The notes under the pieces are model-generated. The model ran no database searches. It was not told the origin of the DNA and saw only the letters and a list, made by a program, of their open reading frames with translations. A stretch of DNA of 59,807 bases, taken from positions 1 through 59,807 of IMG/VR virus record IMGVR_UViG_3300028883_000009, one strand, 5' to 3'. Source of the stretch: a virus. Made by a program: the position numbers and the translations under genes. Shown here piece after piece: positions 39,201 to 47,937 of this stretch. Every line of letters begins with the position of its first letter. Position 1 is the stretch's first letter.

Positions 39201-42200
39201 TAATATTCATATTCCTGCTCTTGAATATCGGCTTCTAAATTATACCCATAAGTATCTTGATTGTCAATAGAAAAAACACCCTCTTTACCTTCTATTGACT
39301 CACGCATTTTCTCCATAAAGTCGTTTAGACTAGCAGACTCAGGTAGATACCCCGCCTCAACAAGAGCTTCACGCATATAATCAAGACTCATTCCCTTACC
39401 GTCTTTTCGCAAAACCCTTGTATATCCAATCTGTGTGTTTTTTTGCTTGTCTTTGGCTAAGTCCGATATGGTCGGCCCCCACTTCCCGTGAACTTGGTCA
39501 TAATCAAGACCACCCCTTTTGGCTATCCATGTGAGCATTTCATCTTTTGTGCTGTCTGGCTTGCGGCGTTCCTTTGCCCGTTTCTGCGCCTCTAAACTGC
39601 GTAATGCTTTTTGCTCTGCGACATCCTCTGTTACTTGCTCCCCTTGCTTATCAATTAACCTGTGTGCTTCCTCTATCGCTTTTTGTTTTGCACCCTTACC
39701 TTTAAAATAACTAGTTTCAATGCGGTTTTCACCATAGTTGAAAGCACGGATTCCCCGTTTTGTTTGCTGTGTAAAAAAGGCAACACCCTTGTATGGTTCT
39801 ACCTCTTTCATCCCAACATTTCTTGCTACGCCAATCTCACCACTTTTGCCAACACTTACGCCAGTTACCTTCCTTACACCCTCCCGGTCAAGGGGTTTGG
39901 CTGGCACCGCCCCTTCAGACGGTGCCTCGACTCCTTGTAAGCTTGGTACCTGAGCCGTTTGAGCCGTTTGTGACCCATTAGTCATCTCCGCAGGCTTCAC
40001 TTCGGGGGCGGGGGCGGGTTTGGGGGCGGGTTCAGTACCACTAGCACGTTGTACCGATTCTAAATATTCTTCCCTTGCACTTTCGTAATCGGGAAATTCT
40101 TTTATTCCAACAACTTCGTTTGAGTCTGCGTCAAATATCCTTATAACGCTACTTGTGTCTTTACGATTACCAGAAGCATAAAGTTCATAATCAACACCAT
40201 CTATCCTTTGTGCATCAACGACAACACGCTTTTTCCCCATTACTTTTTGTTCGCTACCAACTCTTTTCTTTTCACCCCCCACCGGCTTTTCAACGGGTGC
40301 TGAAACTTCGGGGGCGGGGGCGGGTTTGGGGGCGGGGGAAAGGTCATCCCTTGCTTTCTTATAATATCCAAGGGCGTTTTCAATGTCTTTTTGTTTAAGC
40401 GGGTCTTTCTCTTTGGCAAGATTATCTTCTTCTTCACGAATAAGCCTGTTGATGCGTGTTAATTCATCCTCTTTTTTTTCTGTTTTCTGCTCACCACCGA
40501 AAAAGGATTCAATCTCGTTCAGCTTTTCTTCTTCCGTCTGCTCCCCCACCGGCTTTTCAACGGGTGCTGAAACTTCCGCTTTGGGTGATGCTTCGGGGGC
40601 AACACCCCCCTCTCCAACGGGAGTAGCGGCACGGGGAGGCTCAATTTCCAGTTCTTTAGGGGTCGCTATGTCTGGCCGGTCTTTCTGTAATTCTGGCCTT
40701 TTCAGCTTTTCGGGTATGCCCTCTATGACCAATCTCTGCGTGTCTTCGTCAACTCCCGCTTCCTGCATGGCAACTTTCAGCTTTTCAACGCTTCTCTCAG
40801 GGGGCGTGTAGTCTTTGGATTGCGGGACTTTCCCCACATCTTCGGGTCTGATAGTCTTGGGTGCTTCTTTCTCCGCTTCTAAAATGGTGGAAACAATGTC
40901 GTCTTCAACGCCGTAGTCGGGCTTGTCAAGGTCGGCGGCTTCCTTTTCGATGATGTCACGGTTGATTTCGTCAGGGGTTTTGGCACGAACATTCTGTACA
41001 AGGTTTTGAAAATATGGGGAGTCTGTACCATATCGCCTACCAACCTCTCTTGCTATTTGCCCTTCAGTCATACCTTGATTGCGGAAACCTTCAGCAACCT
41101 GTTCAACGTCTTGCCTTACAAGACCCTTTTCTCTTACAGATAAGCGATACCACCAATCGGGGGGTTGCATATCTTTTATGTCTTTGCCCTTACCACCCAT
41201 AAGACCAAAGATACCGAGAACAGCAGCACCCTTGGCAATTTCACGGGCATCACCACCAGAAACAGCGGCATCTACACCACCAACCGCAGCAAGACCAGGG
41301 ATTCGTATAGGAAGGTTGAACTTGTTGGCAACGTGAAGAAGTTTCCCCAAAATAGTACGGTGTGCGATTGCCTTCGCCGTATCAGCAACACCACCACCCT
41401 CGCTCATTGCCTTTAACCCCGCATACATGGGGCCAGCACCAAACTCTATAACACCAGTTGGAGCACCACCAACAACAGCACCGACAATTTCCGTATCAAG
41501 TGCCCCCTTGTTCTTTATCATGCCCTCTATTGCTTCTGCATTATCGTTGTAATACTGCTCAACACGGTCAACAAGGTTCTTGGTCGGTTCCTCAAGCGGG
41601 TGTCCACTCCCCTCCATTGCCCTGTGTGCAAGTTTGGGGAAAGTGTTTGCAACACTACCCATACCCCTGTTGAGTTCGGCAACGCTTTGTAATCCATAAT
41701 CCTTTGCCTTGTCAACCACCGCTTCGGCAACGGGTTTGCTTGCCTGTGCCTGGTCTATATATGACTGCCCCCATCGTGAGTACCAAGAGGGTTCTTGTGG
41801 TTCGCCGTTTGAAATCTGTCGCCATGTGTCATATGACTCTAATACCTTTTTCATTTCCTCAAAGGGGAGGTTGTTTTCAATAGACCAATCAATAGCATCG
41901 GCAACGGGGGAACCTTGCCACATATTTTTTAGATGTTGTAAGCGTTTACTTTTAGGTATCTTGGCATATCTATAATAGTCATCCTTTGCATGTTCGGCGT
42001 TTTCCCATCTTCCACCTTGAGCATCCTTCTCAAGTTGAAGCATATATTGTTCGCCATCATTTGTGACAAACAAGTGCCTTTGGTATGGGGTGCCTCCGGT
42101 TTGGGAGGGGTGGTTAAAATCAAACCTCCCCGGTTTGCCACGGACAACAACCTCGGGACTATAGCCACCCTGTAGACGTGGGGTGACTAATTCTGATTCG

Positions 42201-42349
42201 GCAGACGCAACTTGACTGTCGTCTACAGGGTGCTCCTGTGACATTCTGAACTTGTCAAAAGCATCTGGTTCTTGGGTTTGGTAAAACCTGTCAAATGCAT
42301 CTGGTTCAGATTCTTGCTGAGATAATTCAAATTTCTCAAAAGCGTCCAT
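33296..42349 (-). CDS. Giant polyvalent (ejection) protein
   Basis: A 3017-residue protein, one seventh of the genome, last of the ejection genes. It opens with three DAFxxF repeats (DAFEKF, DAFDRF, DAFDKF). A hydrophobic stretch lies near 285-400. A zinc finger CQLCGHRIKKYYW is near 1261; a segment with RGTMLDLSGKNQGSGTSRRS near 1610; a zincin with LLHEIQHAIQER (HExxH) near 1915; an LPD38-like region (RFTTYEYLRDKGYSARDAAQ) near 2600. These are marks of large polyvalent proteins injected with phage DNA. No polymerase motif is seen. Confidence 0.75.
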   Translation of the reverse strand: MDAFEKFELSQQESEPDAFDRFYQTQEPDAFDKFRMSQEHPVDDSQVASAESELVTPRLQGGYSPEVVVRGKPGRFDFNHPSQTGGTPYQRHLFVTNDGEQYMLQLEKDAQGGRWENAEHAKDDYYRYAKIPKSKRLQHLKNMWQGSPVADAIDWSIENNLPFEEMKKVLESYDTWRQISNGEPQEPSWYSRWGQSYIDQAQASKPVAEAVVDKAKDYGLQSVAELNRGMGSVANTFPKLAHRAMEGSGHPLEEPTKNLVDRVEQYYNDNAEAIEGMIKNKGALDTEIVGAVVGGAPTGVIEFGAGPMYAGLKAMSEGGGVADTAKAIAHRTILGKLLHVANKFNLPIRIPGLAAVGGVDAAVSGGDAREIAKGAAVLGIFGLMGGKGKDIKDMQPPDWWYRLSVREKGLVRQDVEQVAEGFRNQGMTEGQIAREVGRRYGTDSPYFQNLVQNVRAKTPDEINRDIIEKEAADLDKPDYGVEDDIVSTILEAEKEAPKTIRPEDVGKVPQSKDYTPPERSVEKLKVAMQEAGVDEDTQRLVIEGIPEKLKRPELQKDRPDIATPKELEIEPPRAATPVGEGGVAPEASPKAEVSAPVEKPVGEQTEEEKLNEIESFFGGEQKTEKKEDELTRINRLIREEEDNLAKEKDPLKQKDIENALGYYKKARDDLSPAPKPAPAPEVSAPVEKPVGGEKKRVGSEQKVMGKKRVVVDAQRIDGVDYELYASGNRKDTSSVIRIFDADSNEVVGIKEFPDYESAREEYLESVQRASGTEPAPKPAPAPEVKPAEMTNGSQTAQTAQVPSLQGVEAPSEGAVPAKPLDREGVRKVTGVSVGKSGEIGVARNVGMKEVEPYKGVAFFTQQTKRGIRAFNYGENRIETSYFKGKGAKQKAIEEAHRLIDKQGEQVTEDVAEQKALRSLEAQKRAKERRKPDSTKDEMLTWIAKRGGLDYDQVHGKWGPTISDLAKDKQKNTQIGYTRVLRKDGKGMSLDYMREALVEAGYLPESASLNDFMEKMRESIEGKEGVFSIDNQDTYGYNLEADIQEQEYEYYVKQELINEGQINATAVDETARTHEKSVQSEVNAESVANGILTEEEVSETVNELGDWLNDQAEELDEFRSDETKWKREAEAIEKESQGEPLTLKQQSAKKQKKKPTQQDLLTVQSEMPEEGITGGEDFEFEKPVPKEQLSIDTKEKPIGMSYDKAVSENMKHMGTDISEWSAIPVSGETAVETDGGGMTMMPSFDFPSGYKNAPSLFQGEETCQLCGHRIKKYYWLQNDNKKWTMAVGSECVTHFAEGKSGERIAKEQIWDINRNLLTQVISARKQLWNAYSKRMHVGYGRYETAITDKNAKQLYDKLAEITKGIVAEEQKRLDGVVIREASSNAAITRRVKKYQDDISSDLDAAADLIERKTGQKPIFDELQVKATPNIPATTSRIASNFDKLKDAVIDYSKDKGGLTIKYVDEQGKRIEPPSSKPEKAHINDAGNVVITDIGGITKREWKKIATRMKRKGFGGEDSGFRWEKFFKETNDHRKNGWGDEHGETLKEVLELGEHQKSDTQRQVDSIQRKAARYFGLTKSFESAGYITPRGTMLDLSGKNQGSGTSRRSLDHREVSSPTDLHMYEFMQLGNIRIDGNSGSIHLLNAPNQAQRRVLQQLISSLNGEVYLDLSSGIQKEKDDYMYAANTESHQYDIGTSPRKILNDIDNYYKERPHIGLSMDVEGAPLQKTLEELGDDLNTLARHVYESGKTKYSEWYKAMHEALGKAWERVRRIARQLYLSAKNAISNEHGMLVGGKATTFEEAKKGGKVFEGKYDKKERFEIDDSKAKIADEAKEYLDKSGEVILDSSKTGVKLKHILNHPELYKQYPEAAEIPVGIKIRDEIDKFFGKERGGEYNGKTIKVVAKNYDELRTILLHEIQHAIQEREGFARGGSPNPKIYFKDLVKQKTLKDIKRNGLREARKRINNAETQKEYEEMQRQYDALVQTVKDLENDPDIMDPYSYYRRLAGEIEARDTAARADMTAEERAKTPPYSSENIPVEDAIVTYEGGTSFSTKEAVDSPQNNAFLELMAKLEAEAVKKGVEFKEHMKNHLLRKAQYKDNVGLATANANKAVEAYREMRNMENVRFIPDKGGSPYQKARFKAVRIDKKRGKVESLGVKDDTIEGARKKLIQQLKDDSTPKEEVRETLNRIIPDEETLLDRLKATFSVEAPFRKLDAEDTGFTLKTMVSKKQLADERALDAVKEYSKLPKDDQIALLFVASNSQKFKKKHPGKFDQLQEQAKPIRAYFDQMGALLKEWEVLENLWPWSHIRRIEQTIEQHKERLRDEKLLTVDKNKLYSQISKLKGDIVRLRQLEYAHIPLGAIFDELKRTDPKAYKQVLLQGGFSQIKGRETIDPYDLVETISKATGKTLEEAEQRFNIIDSVGYVTRYVFRQKAFKDIKDAMIKDGLVEKIKENPTHPDWVEAGDEFPTLRKYRIQPVAYKYLQDYMSMLKGEENVIGVFMSTAKMFQFYNPVIMPMYDVVQGVMIRGLRTLNPYKVGKDIYRGIKTVNQRGKRYYEAIENGLLSTPYDNPLNHFKNQLADVKESKNLVGVIKNHVGKWYNPTNLIKDVYNLSWHFAWEGDKYVRFTTYEYLRDKGYSARDAAQVAAQAHADYASVPPKTRKILNKLFFTPTFQICMGKFYGKMLESAFKLPKTLGKAFTGRMTNVDRKHLAYAGALLTTAGINIGVDLLMKMNGWDDDQWGRKYVKRVQTDDGEKEVVVTFSHPANLPLKYYYWFLKKRDDMSIGEQEFKGLSYLMHPVYKIAINIAKNERTGGGQITNPFNPLPIQLLDFSRYAFGEIVKITKPLVDEPETTQKEAAKALYKNSDKIWDFAIWPFVFMYQRNPVERRVIYKLQSLKSDFTKSLRASSPKDLDRYIELSSEFKTRVENLKKQVENKLSEEEMKHAFDLAEQYIKSKDDAASVSFEKIKGGEKESFYELLKESQKKKKKSRGRVRPRARPKRPRYGYRGNTLLGNIA

Positions 42350-42350
42350 A

Positions 42351-43589
42351 TTACCTGCGCTGTTTTAATTGTTTGTATATTTGCTGAACCTGCTTCATAA
42401 GAGCGGGGTTTTTGCTGAGTTGTGCAATTATGGCGTTGGTATCCCCACCCGCCTTCTCAACGGCAATTATCTGCTGTGCCATTTCCTCTGGCTTTTTCAG
42501 TGCCGTCTGGTCAATGCCTGCCGGTCTTTGCTGTGCCATTTGGTTTTGCACGGGTGCTGTCGTGGTTGTGGTAGTTGTACCCTTCTGTATCGGGTCAATC
42601 ATCCTTTTCCCGGTGGGGGGTATTGCCCTGTTTTGTGGCGGTTGCCCTCCACCTAAAAGGGTTCTCCCTGCCGTCTTCACGCTGTTTATCGGATGTGCAA
42701 GCATCTGCCCTGCCGTGCCTAGTATACTGCTCCCAACCCCAGGGGGTGTCTTTGCTGCGGGTACTGGTGTTTTTTGGGGTGCGCCCGGTCGTGGCGGTTT
42801 CTTAATCGGCAGGTCTGCCGGGGTAATAACAACCCCTTTGCTCTTACCGTACTCTATAAGCTGTTGCGCCTGCTGTGGGGTGTATCCTCCCTTTGGGGGT
42901 TCCCCTGCGTATTCCGTTTCAATACCTTTTATAGCATTGAAATGCCCGATTATTGCTTGTATTTCTTTTATGGATGCGGGTTTGGGGTTGTCCTTCTTCT
43001 CCGGTTTCAGACTTGCCTTGTAATCTTCCTTCTCTTTGAAGGTTTTTAAATCCCTTTCCTCTTTGGCAAGTTCACCCTGCTCGTCTGTGTACCCCTCCAT
43101 CTTGCCGAGTTGTGTGCTGAGATAGGTGTTCAGACTTGTAATAGCTGAAAGGTCGTCAAGGTTCGGGTTCTGCTTCTTCATTCCACCGATAAGTGTTTCA
43201 ATCGCACCCGTGTAGTCAAGACCAGTTGAACCTGTGAGTGCTTCCTTCAAGTCGGGATGAATGTTCAAACCCGCCTTCTCAAGCGATTCGGGGGATATTG
43301 ACATGAACTTGGAAATGTTCTCAGACAGTTGGCTTTTTGCCTTGGCAATGGCTTCCTGTCGCTTGTTGTTGGCGGTCAGGCGGTTTTGCGATGCCTTGTC
43401 TATCATGTTCATTCTCTGCTTCTGTATGGCGGCTTTATCCTCCATACCTTGCAGGTCTTTCCAACCCTGTATCTTCTGCCTTTCCCGTTCCGCTTTTGCC
43501 TTTTCCTCTTGGTCGAGAAGGCGGCTCCGACTGAAATGGTCGCCAGCCCCCTTGAGAAAACCACCTAATATCTTTCTTCCACTTCCCAT
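42351..43589 (-). CDS. Ejection-type internal virion protein
   Basis: A 412-residue product. The first 100 residues are coiled coil (EEKAKAERERQKIQGWKDLQ), the middle is soluble and the tail is Pro/Thr/Gln-rich (KGTTTTTTTAP) with a helical end. Size, composition and place between other ejection-type genes fit the P22 gp7/gp20/gp16 kind of protein that leaves the virion with the DNA. No direct homology is visible. Confidence 0.6.
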   Translation of the reverse strand: MGSGRKILGGFLKGAGDHFSRSRLLDQEEKAKAERERQKIQGWKDLQGMEDKAAIQKQRMNMIDKASQNRLTANNKRQEAIAKAKSQLSENISKFMSISPESLEKAGLNIHPDLKEALTGSTGLDYTGAIETLIGGMKKQNPNLDDLSAITSLNTYLSTQLGKMEGYTDEQGELAKEERDLKTFKEKEDYKASLKPEKKDNPKPASIKEIQAIIGHFNAIKGIETEYAGEPPKGGYTPQQAQQLIEYGKSKGVVITPADLPIKKPPRPGAPQKTPVPAAKTPPGVGSSILGTAGQMLAHPINSVKTAGRTLLGGGQPPQNRAIPPTGKRMIDPIQKGTTTTTTTAPVQNQMAQQRPAGIDQTALKKPEEMAQQIIAVEKAGGDTNAIIAQLSKNPALMKQVQQIYKQLKQRR

Positions 43590-43593
43590 TTAT

Positions 43594-45627
43594 TTATCCC
43601 CCAAACATTGCACCACCGATGGTGCTTGCCAACCAACTTGTGCCACCTGTAATCATGTCGATAATACCGGCAAAGGTCTGTGCGTCCATCTGCGTTTCCC
43701 ATTGCTCCATCGTGTCATCCCATTTTTCCTGATCCCATCCCATCTGCTGTTTGAACATCTCAAACTGCTGTGTCAGTCCCATTTCCTCAAGTGCGGCATC
43801 AAGGGAAACCTCACCGGCCTTTATCGCAAGTGCCTTGTCGTTCAGTTCCGTGTTCGCTTGCTCGTTGCTCATGTTCCTGTCGCCGATGATGTAGTCAAGC
43901 ACATTCTGATTCGCCGCAACGCTCGTTTCGTCTGCTCCCTGTGCAAGTGCCACGCCGGTCTGCCCTGCGTCTATCCTCTGCCCCTGCTGTGTGTTGTAGA
44001 AGTCTGAAGCCTGTTCGGTCTGAGACTTGGCAAGGTCTGCCAGAAGTCCCTGCTTATTGGCAAGCGTTTGACCAACTGCACCACTTACATCTCTACTGAA
44101 ATTCGTGCCGCCAAGACCACGGGAGTTTGAATATTCCATCTTTAAATCCCGCATCATTTCGTCCATTTCCCTGTCCATCAACTCGCTTTGGGCGTTGTAG
44201 TAGTTGGCATTTGGGCCGGTCAACTCACCGCTTACCGCCTGATTATACATATCATTAAGTCCGGTTCCGAGTGGTGTTTCTTCTGTGAGCACATCCACAA
44301 CATCACCCATTGTGCCGATATTACCATCTGTTACCCCTTCGGAATCGCCTGATTCGGTAAGGTTGGTGACAGAACTGTATTCTGCCGGTTGCAGGGCATC
44401 GTCTGCTTCAGAACCAGTAAATACCGTACCCCCTCCCGGTGTGGTAGCTGTTTCGCCGGGAGAACCACCTTCTGTCGTTTGGGTGTTACCGTCTGTGTTA
44501 ACGGTGCCGTCTGCGTTTGTCGTTTCCCCCTCGCCGTTCATAATATCGGTCATTATGTTGTGAATATCGGTCTGCGTTTCGTCAATAGCACCCCCGGGGG
44601 TGGTCACATCATAGGTATTGCCCTCTTGACCGGGGGGCGGGTTTTCGGTTGGCAACATATTGTCTTCTGCACCTGTCCCTGTTCCCGTACCTGTCCCTGT
44701 CCCTGTATCGCTAGTCTGACCATATGCCTCGGCAGCGTCATAATCCCAAAACGGGTCTTTGCCACGCATGAAAGCAGCATAATCCTCTCCGTGTTGCAAG
44801 GCACCGCCACCAAGTTCATTCAATCCTTCAAAGAAATTACCAATCCCTTGCCCGACACCACCAAGAAAACCATACTGGTCTATTGCGTTCTGATAATTAT
44901 CTCTCGCCTGCTGTTCCCACGTATTCCACGCATCTTCACCAACCGCCCCCGCTTCTGTGTAGAACCTGCCCATATTATCAAGGTTCTGGTCAAAGTTCGC
45001 CTGCGTAGCATCTTGGTCGCCCCATACAAACCAGTCCTGATTAAAACCGGCGTTAGGGTCGGCATAACCATAATCGTTTGTATATTGGTCTTGCGTTCCC
45101 ACACCACCGTTAAGTTGTTCCTGGTCTTGCAACATTTGATCGGAAACACTATTAGGGGTATATCCCTTGTCTGCAACACGGTCTTGTGCGCCGGGAGTAA
45201 CCTGCTGTACACCCTGCCCGTAATTACCAACCGCAACACCACCACCTGCGCCGGGGGAAGTAACTATCTGATCAAAACCCCCACCACCTGTCGGGCCACC
45301 ATATGGGGATGCACCACCTCCACCTGTCGGCATTGCCTGTTGTTCACCGGGTTGCGGGTTCATGCCACCACCGGGTTGCTGTGGAGGGTTCGGTGTGCCG
45401 GGAGGGAAAACTGGTTTTGCCTGCGTGGCCTGTCCACCCGGTTGTGAAGTTACCCCGCCAGGTTGCTGTGGGGGACGTGCCATGTCGGGAAATGCCGGTT
45501 TGGGGATTTGCATCTCTCCACTCATAATTTGACCCATTACCTGTTTGCCCTGTTCGCTGTTTGGGTCAATACCCTGCTGTTGTAAATATTTTGTTGCTTC
45601 AAGCACTCTAGGGTCTACAAGACTCAT
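43594..45627 (-). CDS. Ejection-type protein, Gly/Gln/Pro-rich
   Basis: A 677-residue product. The first 200 residues are Pro/Gln/Gly-rich (RPPQQPGGVTSQPGGQ), a central region is Thr/Gly-rich (TSDTGTGTGTGTGTGAED), and the end is helical and membrane-active in look (FAGIIDMITGGTSWLASTIG). Probably an internal virion protein that helps DNA cross the envelope. Confidence 0.6.
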   Translation of the reverse strand: MSLVDPRVLEATKYLQQQGIDPNSEQGKQVMGQIMSGEMQIPKPAFPDMARPPQQPGGVTSQPGGQATQAKPVFPPGTPNPPQQPGGGMNPQPGEQQAMPTGGGGASPYGGPTGGGGFDQIVTSPGAGGGVAVGNYGQGVQQVTPGAQDRVADKGYTPNSVSDQMLQDQEQLNGGVGTQDQYTNDYGYADPNAGFNQDWFVWGDQDATQANFDQNLDNMGRFYTEAGAVGEDAWNTWEQQARDNYQNAIDQYGFLGGVGQGIGNFFEGLNELGGGALQHGEDYAAFMRGKDPFWDYDAAEAYGQTSDTGTGTGTGTGTGAEDNMLPTENPPPGQEGNTYDVTTPGGAIDETQTDIHNIMTDIMNGEGETTNADGTVNTDGNTQTTEGGSPGETATTPGGGTVFTGSEADDALQPAEYSSVTNLTESGDSEGVTDGNIGTMGDVVDVLTEETPLGTGLNDMYNQAVSGELTGPNANYYNAQSELMDREMDEMMRDLKMEYSNSRGLGGTNFSRDVSGAVGQTLANKQGLLADLAKSQTEQASDFYNTQQGQRIDAGQTGVALAQGADETSVAANQNVLDYIIGDRNMSNEQANTELNDKALAIKAGEVSLDAALEEMGLTQQFEMFKQQMGWDQEKWDDTMEQWETQMDAQTFAGIIDMITGGTSWLASTIGGAMFGG

Positions 45628-46163
45628 GTTTCTGCCCCCCCACTGTCAAGAAGTCCACGCCTGTTCAAAAACCTCTCCCCCGCTTTCAGGGCGTAAGGCA
45701 TAAGCATTAACCCAACCAACCCACTCAACCAACTTTGCTTGAGTGCCGTTGCGTTCTGGTTCATCTCAACCTGCGCTTGTGAAGGGGTGGGAACAACGGC
45801 GTGCATGAATTCTTCCCATTCGGGTTCCTTGCCTTTAAGCCCCTGGTCAACGAGATAGGCAACGCCACCGCCGACTGGCCCGAAATAGGCGTTTGCCGAC
45901 ATTTCATCGGGAACGGCACTTCCTGTTTTGGTCATGCGCTGATATTTCAGTTCTTCTTCTGCAAGTTTCCTCTGCGCCCGTTCCCCTTCGCTTTCATCGT
46001 CCATCAAAGAAGCACCAATCCCGGCAACCCCGCTTGCAACACTTCCAATAGGGTCGCCACCCATGAAAGACGCTATCATCTGGTCGGATATACCGGGTTT
46101 GCTGCTGCTCTGAACGGGTTGCCCGTTTCTCGTCCACGGGTCTGTATAACCCCATCGTGCCAT
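45624..46163 (-). CDS. Ejection-type protein
   Basis: A 179-residue product (MARWGYTDPWTRNGQPVQSS) with Gly-rich hydrophobic patches (IGSVASGVAGIGASL, SGLVGLMLMPYALKAG). ATGA-coupled to the 677-residue protein gene; same module. Role inferred from context. Confidence 0.5.
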   Translation of the reverse strand: MARWGYTDPWTRNGQPVQSSSKPGISDQMIASFMGGDPIGSVASGVAGIGASLMDDESEGERAQRKLAEEELKYQRMTKTGSAVPDEMSANAYFGPVGGGVAYLVDQGLKGKEPEWEEFMHAVVPTPSQAQVEMNQNATALKQSWLSGLVGLMLMPYALKAGERFLNRRGLLDSGGAET

Positions 46164-46176
46164 CGTACCTACCCCC

Positions 46177-47937
46177 TTATCTGTATGTATGCGGTTTGTA
46201 AAGCATACTTAACTTGTAAATAGTGAATGGTTTTGTGGAGTTCTCCCGCACCATTACGGCAGAGTATTTTCCACGTTCATCTATATCAATCTCGCCTGTT
46301 CCATCAGCGGCAAGCGTTATTTCCCCTTGATATTTCCAATCGGCCCCGGCGTCAGGTGCGTCACAGAAACAGGTGTATATCTTGTACGGACCGGGGTTTT
46401 GCGTGTAATTTGCCTGCATTAAAACCTTGAATCCCCTGTCGTGCCGGGTCGGGTCGCCCATAGGGTCAAGGCGGGTCTGAACAATGCTTTCAATCGGGTC
46501 ATCGTCATCGTCTGCAAAATGGTTCTGTATGATGAGTTTTGACGTGCCGAGTTTGAGTATCGGGTCTGAAATTATATCTTCTTCGGCAACACTTAAAGCC
46601 TTGTGCTTGTTCGGAACGCCAACCCAAGACTGCGCCGCCGTTCCCGGCACCCTTGTGTTGCCGAGAATCTTCACCGTGTCCGAAAACTGGTGCATTTCCC
46701 ATGCTCCTGTTGTCGGGATGTATTTAAAAAGATATTCCCCTGTCGTAAAATATATATGCCCGTTGTATATGTTCTCTGCCGTGGCAACGTCCCACGTTCC
46801 AGGGTCGGCAGAGGCAAACAGGTCATGTATCGGTTCGCTTATCCATGTTTCTTCAGGGTCTAGTATTCTGCCCTTATCGTTAAAGAAAAACTGCTTTGCG
46901 CCACTCATACCGCCGTGATTTGACGGGCCGACCGTATCTTTCACACGGGCAAAGTTGCTGAAGGGGGCAATCGCCCACAACTGGTTTTCCTTGTCGTTCC
47001 CGCCTTTTCCGAGATAGAGAATATCGTTTCTCTTTTTAAGACCCGTAATAACAAGCCCGTCTTCCGGTCTTCGCTGGTTCCCTGCAACGGAACTGCCAAC
47101 AGCCGTAAAGTCGGTTGCATCGTCAACGTCTGTCCACATCACACCGTATGAATCTGCCGTTCCATACCCGTCATCTGCGATATAAGCAAGCCATATCCGG
47201 TCATAAAAAGAGGCGAGGTATTTCCCGATAGGCCCGTCTGTAACCGCCGTGTTGCCGCCTATTGTGCAGATATTGTTTGTACCGGTAATGTCGAGGTTTT
47301 CCGCTTCAAACGTGCCGGTCTGGTCTTTCACGTAAAGCGTACCGGCAGCGTCACCACCCGCCCACGTCCCGCTTGTTTTATTTACATATGTAACCGTTGC
47401 CGTTGCCCCGCCGGTTGCACCTGTTATATCATCTCCAACGGCAAGTTCCGTTGTGCCGCCACTTGTAAACGCTACGCTTCGCTCTGCACTCAACTGCGAG
47501 ATGGTCTGTGTCGAATGACTGTAATACTGAATAGGGTCTGAATTGTTGGACAGTACCGTGCATTGTCCAACCGTGCGGTCGTAATGGTCGGTAAACGTCC
47601 ATGTATTTGACTTGTGAAGGCTCGTTTTCTTGGATGTAATTGTCGGGGATGACTGCGTACTTTCTGTGTCCCACTCGTAAATCACACCGGAATCGTCAAC
47701 GGAGGATTTCCCGACACATACCAGCATGTACTGCGAGTTTCCCCTGTGCGCCGACAATATCTCATTACCGGCTAAATAGTCCTCAAAGTCCTTTATCGTG
47801 GTCGTTCCCAACCGCTTGCGCCACACACCGTTATCAAACCATATATTCACCGCATACGGCGTTTCGTGCGGTTGCAGTTCATGCCACGGTTTAACGCTGT
47901 TAAGTGTAGTTGCAAGGGGATAGTGATATAGTTCCAT
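46177..47937 (-). CDS. Beta-rich tail protein (gp10-like)
   Basis: A 586-residue product. The N-terminus (NSVKPWHELQPHETPYAVNI, then VWRKRLGTTTIKDFEDYLAG) and repeated beta segments are like the packaged-DNA-stabilising/tail hub proteins of podoviruses. Residues about 155-235 are an inserted beta domain (VAFTSGGTTELAVGDDI, then WAGGDAAGTLYV) also present in the protein at 51072-51995. It probably plugs or extends the tail. Confidence 0.65.
   Translation of the reverse strand: MELYHYPLATTLNSVKPWHELQPHETPYAVNIWFDNGVWRKRLGTTTIKDFEDYLAGNEILSAHRGNSQYMLVCVGKSSVDDSGVIYEWDTESTQSSPTITSKKTSLHKSNTWTFTDHYDRTVGQCTVLSNNSDPIQYYSHSTQTISQLSAERSVAFTSGGTTELAVGDDITGATGGATATVTYVNKTSGTWAGGDAAGTLYVKDQTGTFEAENLDITGTNNICTIGGNTAVTDGPIGKYLASFYDRIWLAYIADDGYGTADSYGVMWTDVDDATDFTAVGSSVAGNQRRPEDGLVITGLKKRNDILYLGKGGNDKENQLWAIAPFSNFARVKDTVGPSNHGGMSGAKQFFFNDKGRILDPEETWISEPIHDLFASADPGTWDVATAENIYNGHIYFTTGEYLFKYIPTTGAWEMHQFSDTVKILGNTRVPGTAAQSWVGVPNKHKALSVAEEDIISDPILKLGTSKLIIQNHFADDDDDPIESIVQTRLDPMGDPTRHDRGFKVLMQANYTQNPGPYKIYTCFCDAPDAGADWKYQGEITLAADGTGEIDIDERGKYSAVMVRENSTKPFTIYKLSMLYKPHTYR

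Noticed and set aside
33296-42349. N4-type virion RNA polymerase
   Set aside because: Size and position suggested it, but I see no T7-family polymerase motifs; the visible parts are a zincin, a zinc finger and LPD-type domains.
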